NCBI GenBank assembly: GCA_034434335.1
Contig: DAOTZS010000117.1
Coordinates: forward strand, 1 to 10,123
Reading direction: 5' to 3'
DNA length: 10,123 nt
Source of the DNA: DAOTZS01 sp034434335
Lineage (GTDB): Bacteria; Chloroflexota; Anaerolineae; CG2-30-64-16
The notes under the pieces were generated by a model. It did no database searches, had not been told where the DNA came from, and worked only from the letters and a program-made list of their open reading frames with translations. How positions within the stretch are numbered: position 1 is the first letter of the stretch; every line of letters begins with the position of its first letter. This document shows positions 1-5,262 of this stretch, in pieces. The position numbers and the translations under genes are program-made.

Positions 1-579
1 GCCGTATTCAACGTTCCGAACACGGCACTGTTAAAGAAGCTGGTGCCCATCGTGCGCCGGTTGGGGCTTGACATCGTGCTGCGCTTCCCGCGCGCTGCTG
101 GTGTCCAGGAGATCCCCTTCGCAGATCCGGCAGAGGTGATTAAGATAGCTCCTCAGCCCACTACCGAAGGCCCATCGGTCATTGCCAAATTTGAAATCCG
201 TTATGACGAGCGTGGTGTTCCTGGCATCTTAGGCCTTACCGCTGAGGACCTGGCGGCCCTGGGGATCAGGGCTCCCGGCGTCTTGGATCCAGCCATGATC
301 AAAGCCTTCCAGGCAGGCAATGTACAGCACATCGAGCTGCGCACTCGAACCGATGGCCTCTACATCTACGTGAATGATAAAGTGCTGCCCAACCTGGTGT
401 GGGACAGCACCTTCCTGGCCAATGCGGTGGAGTTGTACGCCCAACTCTATCCCACGGCCCCTTATACAGAATTGGTCAAAACGGTCCTGCCCGGGCTCGA
501 CAGGGCCGACATTGATGTCCTGATCCACTTCCCGTTGGCGGCCGGTGCCGAGCCTATCCCGGCCCAGTTCCATCCATAG
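1..579 (+). CDS. Two-fold-repeat envelope protein, 5' end outside the window
   Basis: The reading frame is open from the first base and stops at TAG 577-579, so this is the last 192 residues of a longer protein. An internal ATG at 43 is not the real start, because the residues before it (AVFNVPNTALLKK) align with the complete neighbour at 812-1771. What is visible is the tail of a first repeat unit (LVPIVRRLGLDI...EIPF), a linker, and a full second unit beginning AKFEIRYDERGVPGIL and containing NVQHIELR, then DGLYIYVND, LPNLVWD and a terminal HFPLAAGAEPIPAQ. More than half of the aligned residues match the downstream paralog by eye. By analogy with that paralog it is probably an exported lipoprotein, but its N-terminus is not in the window. 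I recognise no named family and no catalytic motif, so the function is unknown. A binding or surface role is only a guess. It is probably the first visible gene of a cluster running to the terminator at 2331-2371. Confidence 0.85.
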   Translation, partial: AVFNVPNTALLKKLVPIVRRLGLDIVLRFPRAAGVQEIPFADPAEVIKIAPQPTTEGPSVIAKFEIRYDERGVPGILGLTAEDLAALGIRAPGVLDPAMIKAFQAGNVQHIELRTRTDGLYIYVNDKVLPNLVWDSTFLANAVELYAQLYPTAPYTELVKTVLPGLDRADIDVLIHFPLAAGAEPIPAQFHP

Positions 580-594
580 GTAAGGAGGAGCAGC

Positions 595-729
595 ATGAGC
601 TCAGCCTGTCGCACCAGAGATCCGCCAGGGTATTGGCCGGTGCGCTTGATGGCAGCAGAGTTGTGCTGTGTCTTGGCTGAGCTGCGCAACAGTGCGGGAG
701 GCATGTTTCTAAAGCACATGAGGGAGTGA
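595..729 (+). CDS. Possible 44-residue small protein
   Basis: A short ORF starts 15 bases after the stop of the preceding gene. It is preceded by an excellent Shine-Dalgarno, AAGGAGG at 582-588, six bases before ATG 595, and ends at TGA 727-729. The product begins MSSACRTRDPPGYWPVRL and ends with a short hydrophobic, Cys-containing stretch (MAAELCCVLAEL) and a basic tail; it contains three cysteines. I recognise no family. Support comes only from the ribosome binding site and the operon-like spacing. It could instead be the decayed start of a lost gene, or a chance ORF behind a fortuitous purine tract. Confidence 0.35.
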   Translation: MSSACRTRDPPGYWPVRLMAAELCCVLAELRNSAGGMFLKHMRE

Positions 730-769
730 TAGCGTTCTAGCGGTGACCAGCCAATCGGAGGGCAACACA

Positions 770-798
770 AAGTTGTCTTTTTCCCATACTCACAACTT
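770..798 (+). promoter_or_regulatory. Inverted repeat just before the lipoprotein ribosome binding site
   Basis: AAGTTGT (770-776) and ACAACTT (792-798) are perfect 7-base inverted arms around a 15-base loop that holds a T-run. The right arm ends two bases before the GGAGG Shine-Dalgarno at 801-805. It could be a small mRNA hairpin influencing translation or mRNA stability. Chance is possible at this arm length. Confidence 0.25.
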
Positions 799-811
799 AT
801 GGAGGTGCATC

Positions 812-1771
812 ATGCGAAAGTCCCTATGGGTGTTGTTCGTGATCGTCTCGCTGTTGGTCGCTGCCTGTGGCCCCGCCACGGTGCCGGCCACTCCGCCCGA
901 GACCGAGACCGGCGAAGTGTTCCAGATCGCCTTGCCTCGCGTCATCATTGACTTCGATGCGGAAGGCGTGCCCAGTGTCTGGGGCATGAAAGTCGCCGAT
1001 GTCGGTCGTCTGCTCAACATGGATCTGAGCATGTTGCGCATTGACAAGTTCTATGTGGACTGGATGACTGCCGCCAACGTACAGCATATTGACCTGCGCT
1101 ACACGGGTGCTGGCGTTGCGCTGCTGGTCAACGGCAAGATGCTACCGCACCTCGCTATGACCGATGAGGCACTCAGCAGTGCGATAGACTTTGCAAAGCT
1201 GTTCAACGTACAAGGCACCGACCTGCTCAAGAAGCTGATCCCGATCGTGCGCAGGCTCGGCCTGGATATCACTGTGCGCTTCCCCAAGCAGGCTGGCGCG
1301 GCCGAGATCCCGTTTGCTTCGGACGAAGTAGCCCTGGCCACGGCGCAGCCGGAGGAAGGCCCTGCAGCGGCGATCGCCCGCTTCGAGATCAAGTACGATG
1401 CCAATGGCGTGCCCGCTATCCTGGGCATCTCAGCTCAGGACTTGCTGGCGCTGGGGATCAACCTGCCGGTGGCCTTGCATCCCACGACTCTTGCCACCCT
1501 GCAGTACTACAACATCCAGCATATGGAGCTGCGCGGCAAGCCTGACGGCCTCTATGTCTACGTCAATGGCAGCCCGTTGCCCAACATCGTCTGGGACAAC
1601 GATATGTTGATCAACGCCGCCGACATATACGCGCAGACCAATCCGGCAAGCCCCTACATCGAACTGGCTAAGACTCTGGTGCCGACAGTTGACAATATCG
1701 ACCTCGACATCCTGGTGCACTTCCCGCTGGCTGCTGGCGCCACGCCCATCCCTGCTCAGATGCACTACTAA
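812..1771 (+). CDS. Lipoprotein with two tandem ~125-residue repeats
   Basis: A 319-residue protein. ATG 812 is chosen because GGAGG (801-805) sits six bases upstream and because it opens a classic lipoprotein signal: a short basic start (MRKS), a hydrophobic core, and the lipobox LVAAC with Cys19 as the predicted lipidation site. An upstream in-frame start at 743 would bury the signal sequence. After a Thr/Pro-rich linker (about residues 20-36) come two related units: residues 43-168 and 189-319. Shared landmarks are [DE]xxGVPxxxG, N[VI]QH[IM][DE]LR (89-96 and 234-241), a VNG...LP segment, and a C-terminal [IL]D[IL]xVxFPxxAGAxxIP. The second unit is closest to the matching unit of the preceding paralog. 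No enzymatic motif is evident and I cannot name the family. The repeat form suggests a pseudo-symmetric binding or scaffold fold on the outer face of the membrane, which is inference. Confidence 0.9.
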   Translation: MRKSLWVLFVIVSLLVAACGPATVPATPPETETGEVFQIALPRVIIDFDAEGVPSVWGMKVADVGRLLNMDLSMLRIDKFYVDWMTAANVQHIDLRYTGAGVALLVNGKMLPHLAMTDEALSSAIDFAKLFNVQGTDLLKKLIPIVRRLGLDITVRFPKQAGAAEIPFASDEVALATAQPEEGPAAAIARFEIKYDANGVPAILGISAQDLLALGINLPVALHPTTLATLQYYNIQHMELRGKPDGLYVYVNGSPLPNIVWDNDMLINAADIYAQTNPASPYIELAKTLVPTVDNIDLDILVHFPLAAGATPIPAQMHY

Positions 1772-1786
1772 GCAAGCGTGAAGGAC

Positions 1787-1827
1787 TGGACCGTGGCAGG
1801 TAGGAAGCGGCTGCCTGTCACGGTCCA
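1787..1827 (+). terminator. Strong hairpin after the lipoprotein gene, no U-tract
   Basis: Positions 1787-1803 can pair with 1811-1827 (arm core GGACCGTGGCAGG against CCTGTCACGGTCC), giving about 17 pairs including two G-U wobbles and a 7-base loop. It starts 15 bases after the stop codon. The downstream sequence is AATGGCG rather than a T-run, so it may be a 3' stabiliser, a processing site or a weak terminator rather than a canonical intrinsic terminator. Confidence 0.45.
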
Positions 1828-1851
1828 AATGGCGTGAAAGGACCAGTATCT

Positions 1852-2127
1852 ATGAACGCATCTCGCAAATACGGTCTGCTGCGAACCATCGCGTTTGTCT
1901 TGAAGGTGTTGGCATGGGTAGTGCTAGCGGTAGGGCTTATCGGCATGCTGGTCTCCTTGGCAAGGACAGGATCTCCTGATCCGCTAGGGCGTGCATTGGC
2001 ATCACTTGCTGCCATCATTCTGCCAGTAACGGGCATCGTGTGGTTTGTCCAGCTCTTCGCGATAGGCAGCATCCTGTCCTTGCTGGTGGACATCGAGGAG
2101 AACACCCGCTTACTGGCAGAGCGCTGA
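1852..2127 (+). CDS. Small two-helix membrane protein
   Basis: A 91-residue protein starting at ATG 1852, with AAAGGA (1837-1842) about nine bases upstream; GTG 1834 is an alternative start that would add six residues but lacks a Shine-Dalgarno. Two hydrophobic segments are visible, roughly residues 12-35 (VLKVLAWVVLAVGLIGMLVS) and 48-80 (LASLAAIILPVTGIVWFVQL and onward), separated by a short polar loop with RTGSPDPLG. The protein ends with a charged segment LVDIEENTRLLAER. Similar short membrane proteins with a DIEENTR-like tail following the last helix are familiar to me as uncharacterised proteins in many bacteria, but I cannot assign a function. The gene follows the lipoprotein hairpin and precedes a canonical terminator 200 bases downstream, so it may be the last gene of this cluster. 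Confidence 0.75.
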   Translation: MNASRKYGLLRTIAFVLKVLAWVVLAVGLIGMLVSLARTGSPDPLGRALASLAAIILPVTGIVWFVQLFAIGSILSLLVDIEENTRLLAER

Positions 2128-2330
2128 CACCTTCTATGGCCTCTTGCGGCTGTGCTGTGGAAAAGGGGAAGAACTGGTTTCAGCTCCCCGCCGAAGTGCC
2201 TGGCGCATGGAGTCCGATGTGCCGCAGGGGCACGAAAAGAGGCCAAGAGGATGTCGGCTGCAACGAAGGCAGCAGGCCTCGTCTGCTAGTCACGATCCTC
2301 AGTCCGAGTGACAAGCACAGAGACACAATC
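2128..2330. other. Apparently non-coding stretch before the terminator
   Basis: This stretch separates the small membrane gene from the intrinsic terminator. It contains a 5-bp hairpin GTGCC/GGCAC (2219-2233) and a 12-codon ORF near 2250 behind a purine-rich tract. Neither is convincing. I see no gene, tRNA or repeat here. It may be a long 3' untranslated region or the remnant of a lost gene. Confidence 0.4.
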
Positions 2331-2371
2331 CAGAGCGCGCTTCTCAGGAGTGGGAAGCGCGCTCTGTTTTT
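2331..2371 (+). terminator. Intrinsic terminator closing the envelope cluster
   Basis: CAGAGCGCGCTTC (2331-2343) pairs perfectly with GAAGCGCGCTCTG (2354-2366). Three further inner pairs, one of them a wobble, close a GGAG loop. A TTTTT run follows at 2367-2371. This is a textbook rho-independent terminator for plus-strand transcription and separates the upstream cluster from the phosphofructokinase gene. Confidence 0.85.
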
Positions 2372-2418
2372 CCCCTGGCAATATTAGAAATCCCCCGTAC
2401 ACCGCCTCAGCCAGCAAT

Positions 2419-2447
2419 TTGCCAAAACGGCCGTGGCAGGGTAAACT
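2419..2447 (+). promoter_or_regulatory. Predicted sigma70-type promoter for the phosphofructokinase gene
   Basis: TTGCCA (2419-2424) matches the -35 consensus at five of six positions. It is separated by exactly 17 bases from TAAACT (2442-2447), a four of six match to the -10 box. It lies between the terminator at 2331-2371 and the gene start at 2568, implying a leader of about 115 bases. Prediction only. Confidence 0.4.
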
Positions 2448-2567
2448 ATGTCCGCCTCTGGGAGTTACCGGCCAGAGGCATTTTCCTGGCGTCAAAACCC
2501 ACCCGGCCTCCAAGCCAGGGAAAATCTTGCATGGATATACAAATCGTTTCTGGTAGGAGATTGTTTC

Positions 2568-3743
2568 ATGGCAGCGATAAAGACTATTGGTATCCTGACC
2601 GGTGGCGGTGATGTGCCCGGCCTCAACCCTTGCATTAAGGCTGTGGTGGACCGGGCCGTGGACGACAACCTTGAGGTGCTGGGGTTCCGACGCGGCTGGG
2701 CTGGGCCGCTCAACATCAACCCCGATGACCCTTCAGAGGACTGGCGTTGGGTGATGCGCCTGAACAAGGCTGTGGTGCGCAAGATTGACCGCTCGGGTGG
2801 CACCTTCCTGCACACTTCTCGCACCAGGCCTTCCCACGTGCGACCCAACGAAATACCGCCTTTCCTCCGCAATGCCACTTCGCAATTTGCCGAGTCCTCA
2901 CCCGGCACGCTCGACCTGACCCCGCACGTGCTACGTGTGCTGGAACATCTGAAAGTGGATGGGTTGGTAGTGGTCGGCGGTGATGATACGCTTAGCTATG
3001 CTGCTCGCCTCCACGAGGAGGGCTTCCCTGTGGTGGCGATCCCCAAAACCATGGATAACGATGTCTACGGCACAGATTACTGCATTGGCTTCAGCACGGC
3101 TGTCACCCGCAGCGTGGACTTCATTACCGCCCTGCGCACGCCCACCGGGTCGCATGAGCGCATCGCCGTCGTGGAACTGTTTGGCCGTAACTCCGGCGAG
3201 ACCTCCCTCTTTGCAGCCTACCTCGCCAATGTGGACCGGGCCATCATCTCCGAGGTGCCATTCGACCCCGAGAAGCTGGCTGCCTTCCTGATGGAAGATA
3301 AGCGCGCCAATCCCAGCAACTATGCCATTATGACCATCTCCGAAGGGGCCACCTTTGTGGGCGGGACAACCGTTGAGTACGGTGAGCCAGATGCGTATGG
3401 GCACAGAAAGCTGGGCGGAATCGGCCAGATCACGGGCGAGCTGATCAAGAAGCTAACCGGGCAGAATATCATCTACCAGCAGCTAGGCTATCTGATGCGC
3501 TCGGGCGCGCCCGATTCGTTGGACCGCATGGTGGCCCTGAGCTATGCCAATCTGGCCACAGACCTGATTGCTCAAGGCCGCTCGGGCCGCATGGTAGCCC
3601 TGCGTGACGGCAAATATACCCACGTCCCGCTCAGCACCGTGGTTTCGGGCATCAAACGTGTGGATGTGGACGAGCTATACGACCGGGAGAAGTATCGGCC
3701 CAAGGTCGCCAATATGTTGGGCAAGCCGATGTTCCTGTATTGA
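2568..3743 (+). CDS. 6-phosphofructokinase, probably pyrophosphate-dependent
   Basis: A 391-residue protein of the PfkA superfamily, phosphorylating fructose 6-phosphate to fructose 1,6-bisphosphate in the cytoplasm. ATG 2568 is supported by TAGGAGA (2553-2559) eight bases upstream; an in-frame extension to 2448 has no family-like sequence. Motifs in order: ILTGGGDVPGLN (9-20), VVGGDDTL (135-142), PKTMDND (159-165, with the catalytic Asp of the T-x-DND motif), ELFGRNSG (203-210), SEGA (258-261) and GYLMRSGAPDSLDR (307-320). In characterised family members, Asp after GGD and Lys in PKT replace the Gly residues of ATP-dependent enzymes and mark pyrophosphate users; both are present here. The enzyme is longer than the ~320-residue E. 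coli form, mainly through an extended segment around residues 44-130. PPi use would make the step reversible. Flanking terminators indicate a monocistronic unit. Phosphoryl donor specificity is inferred from residues only. Confidence 0.93.
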   Translation: MAAIKTIGILTGGGDVPGLNPCIKAVVDRAVDDNLEVLGFRRGWAGPLNINPDDPSEDWRWVMRLNKAVVRKIDRSGGTFLHTSRTRPSHVRPNEIPPFLRNATSQFAESSPGTLDLTPHVLRVLEHLKVDGLVVVGGDDTLSYAARLHEEGFPVVAIPKTMDNDVYGTDYCIGFSTAVTRSVDFITALRTPTGSHERIAVVELFGRNSGETSLFAAYLANVDRAIISEVPFDPEKLAAFLMEDKRANPSNYAIMTISEGATFVGGTTVEYGEPDAYGHRKLGGIGQITGELIKKLTGQNIIYQQLGYLMRSGAPDSLDRMVALSYANLATDLIAQGRSGRMVALRDGKYTHVPLSTVVSGIKRVDVDELYDREKYRPKVANMLGKPMFLY

Positions 3744-3772
3744 TATCTGGCCCGACGTGCCAAGATGGTTAC

Positions 3773-3812
3773 AGAAGCGACGCACATCTCTGGATTGCGT
3801 CGCTTCTTTATT
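3773..3812 (+). terminator. Intrinsic terminator after the phosphofructokinase gene
   Basis: GAAGCGACGC (3774-3783) pairs perfectly with GCGTCGCTTC (3797-3806). One additional A-T pair on each end gives a 12-bp stem with an 11-base loop. The tract TTCTTTATT follows. It begins 30 bases after the stop codon and fits a rho-independent terminator. Confidence 0.8.
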
Positions 3813-3854
3813 CTCGGCCCAGGCAAGGTAGCGGACACCGAGAAGACGCAGGGG

Positions 3855-4003
3855 GTAACTATTCAGCGGTGACTGGAAGGGCCACAGGCCGTTGGTCGGC
3901 CTTCGCCGACCCCTGCTGTTACACCTATGAATAGTGTCAGCGTAGGCCGACACATGGCGCGAAGCGCCTGAAGAGGGCGATTCCAATCGGCCTGAATAGT
4001 TAC
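3855..4003. repeat. 149-bp segment bounded by perfect 12-bp inverted repeats
   Basis: GTAACTATTCAG (3855-3866) and CTGAATAGTTAC (3992-4003) are exact reverse complements. An internal TGAATAGT (3928-3935) is a partial third copy in the same orientation as the right arm, and could also pair with the left arm at 3858-3865. Inside lie a hairpin GGTCGGC-CTTC-GCCGACC (3894-3911) and a short GGCGC-GAA-GCGCC hairpin (3956-3968). Flanks GCAGGGG (3848-3854) and GCAGGAG (4004-4010) resemble an imperfect target duplication. No ORF of note lies inside. Two readings fit: a miniature inverted-repeat element or remnant of an insertion sequence, or a structured RNA leader whose base stem abuts the xdhC ribosome binding site. 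Confidence 0.6.
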
Positions 4004-4020
4004 GCAGGAGGGGGTAGACA

Positions 4021-5193
4021 ATGGAGGATTTCTATGGCAGCCTGGCCTCCTTTCTGGAGGCTGGCGAGACGGTGGCCGTGGCCACCGTCATCTCCGTGCG
4101 CGGCTCCGTGCCGCGCGAGGTGGGTGCCAAGATGATCATCCACCCGCTGGGCCGACATGTGGGCACGGTCGGTGGGGGTTGTGGAGAAGCCGAGGTGATA
4201 CGCGCCGGCCTGGATGTGATCCAGACCGGGCAGCCGGCCATTGTGAGGGTAGACCTCACCGAAGAGATCTCGCTCCAGGCCCTGGGGGTATGCGGCGGCA
4301 TCATGGATGTATTCGTAGAGCAAATGACGCCGCACCCCGCCCCCGGCGCTGTTTCGCCGATGGAGCGGATTGCCGCCATACGCCAGTCCTTTCTGGCCCG
4401 TGAGCCGGTGGCACTGGTCACCGTGGTCAGCGGCCCGCAGCAAGGAAGCCAGGCAGTGCTGTGGCTCGACCGGCCTGCCTTGGGCTCGCTGGGTCTCGGC
4501 TCGTGGGAGCAGCAGGTCATTGCCGACGCACGCGCGGCGCTGGAGCAACGCCAACATCGCCTGCTGACATACCCCGACGCCGGGCTGCGCGTCTTCGTCG
4601 AGGTCCAGCGGCGTTCGCCTGAGATGGTGATCGTGGGGGCGGGGCATATTGCCGTACCCCTGGCCCAGATCGCCAGCCTCTGTGGTTTTTCGGTCACCGT
4701 GCTGGACGACCGGCCGAGCTTTGCCAATCGCGAGCGCTTCCCCACCGCCCAACGGGTGATCGCTGGCCCGCTGCGCGAGACGGTGCGCGAGCTGCCCATG
4801 GATCACGACACCTACGTGGTGCTGGTCACGCGCGGGCATAGCCATGACGTGGAGTGCCTGCTAGAGGTTTTGGACCGGCCGGTGGCCTATATCGGCATGA
4901 TCGGCTCCCAGCGCCGGGTGGAGGGTGTCTTCCAACTGCTGGAGGAGGAGATGGGGATTGACCCGGCCCGCCTGGAGCGCGTCTACGCACCCATTGGCAT
5001 CGCCATCGGGGCCAAGACGCCGGCGGAGATTGCCACCTCGATTATGGCCGAGGTGATCAATGTCCTGCGGGGTGGGCCAGCCGTATCCATCTCCGATCGG
5101 CGCCGCGAGCGGGAGCGACGCCGGCGAGAGCTGGCAAGGGGAGAAAAGCCCGTTGCAGAGATGGCTACGGAGCTCCCATCATGGAAAGGGTAG
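4021..5193 (+). CDS. XdhC/CoxI-family molybdenum hydroxylase maturation protein
   Basis: A 390-residue XdhC-family protein. ATG 4021 is preceded by GGAGGGGG (4007-4014) at six bases. The N-terminal XdhC/CoxI domain shows TVISVRGSVPREVGAKM (22-38), GGGCGEAEV (51-59) and VCGGIMDVFVE (90-100). The C-terminal Rossmann-like domain begins at about residue 201 with MVIVGAGHIAVPLA, followed by VTVLDDRPSFANRERFP, LVTRGHSHD, YIGMIGSQRRV and IGIAIGAKTPAEIATSIMAEVI. Members bind molybdenum cofactor and assist its sulfuration and insertion into xanthine-dehydrogenase or CO-dehydrogenase-type enzymes. No such enzyme is in the window, so its client must be elsewhere. After the domain comes an Arg/Glu-rich tail (RRRERERRRRELARGEK) of unknown purpose. 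The stop codon lies in the left arm of a strong hairpin. The inverted-repeat segment ends 17 bases before the start, so expression may depend on it. Confidence 0.92.
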   Translation: MEDFYGSLASFLEAGETVAVATVISVRGSVPREVGAKMIIHPLGRHVGTVGGGCGEAEVIRAGLDVIQTGQPAIVRVDLTEEISLQALGVCGGIMDVFVEQMTPHPAPGAVSPMERIAAIRQSFLAREPVALVTVVSGPQQGSQAVLWLDRPALGSLGLGSWEQQVIADARAALEQRQHRLLTYPDAGLRVFVEVQRRSPEMVIVGAGHIAVPLAQIASLCGFSVTVLDDRPSFANRERFPTAQRVIAGPLRETVRELPMDHDTYVVLVTRGHSHDVECLLEVLDRPVAYIGMIGSQRRVEGVFQLLEEEMGIDPARLERVYAPIGIAIGAKTPAEIATSIMAEVINVLRGGPAVSISDRRRERERRRRELARGEKPVAEMATELPSWKG

Positions 5194-5220
5194 CGCCGGA
5201 ACGAGAGTTCCGGCGCTACC
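5189..5220. terminator. Perfect 14-bp hairpin with GAGA loop at the convergent junction
   Basis: GGTAGCGCCGGAAC (5189-5202) and GTTCCGGCGCTACC (5207-5220) pair perfectly around a GNRA-type GAGA loop. The xdhC stop codon (5191-5193) lies in the left arm. The minus-strand oxidoreductase ends at 5263, so this is the only strong structure between the convergent genes. It would serve both strands equally as a hairpin. There is no U-tract on either side, so it is either a U-less terminator or an RNA-end stabiliser. Confidence 0.5.
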
Positions 5221-5262
5221 GTGACGCAGGGCCTGGCGTTACTCGGCCAGTTTATCCCTTGT

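Noticed and set aside
462..770. A 102-codon minus-strand frame spanning the gap between the two lipoprotein paralogs
   Set aside because: It is antisense to conserved repeat-protein coding sequence at one end and has no convincing ribosome site or family features.
743..811. N-terminal extension of the lipoprotein to an upstream in-frame start
   Set aside because: It would place 23 residues before a textbook signal peptide, and the GGAGG ribosome site points to ATG 812.
1818..2246. A 142-codon minus-strand frame opposite the small membrane protein
   Set aside because: The plus-strand frame has two clear hydrophobic helices and a familiar tail; the opposite frame has neither a ribosome site nor a recognisable motif.
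2040..2387. A 115-codon plus-strand frame overlapping the small membrane gene
   Set aside because: It runs through the canonical terminator, has no ribosome site and shows low-complexity composition without family resemblance.
2448..2567. N-terminal extension of the phosphofructokinase
   Set aside because: The extra 40 residues resemble no PFK sequence, overlap the predicted promoter's -10 end, and a good ribosome site supports ATG 2568.
3855..4003. A complete insertion sequence
   Set aside because: The segment between the inverted repeats is only 149 bp and has no transposase frame, so at most it is a miniature or remnant element.
3811..4020. A molybdenum-cofactor riboswitch before xdhC
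   Set aside because: The location and gene would fit, but I cannot match the sequence to the known Moco motif; only generic inverted repeats and hairpins are visible, so I report the structure without that name.
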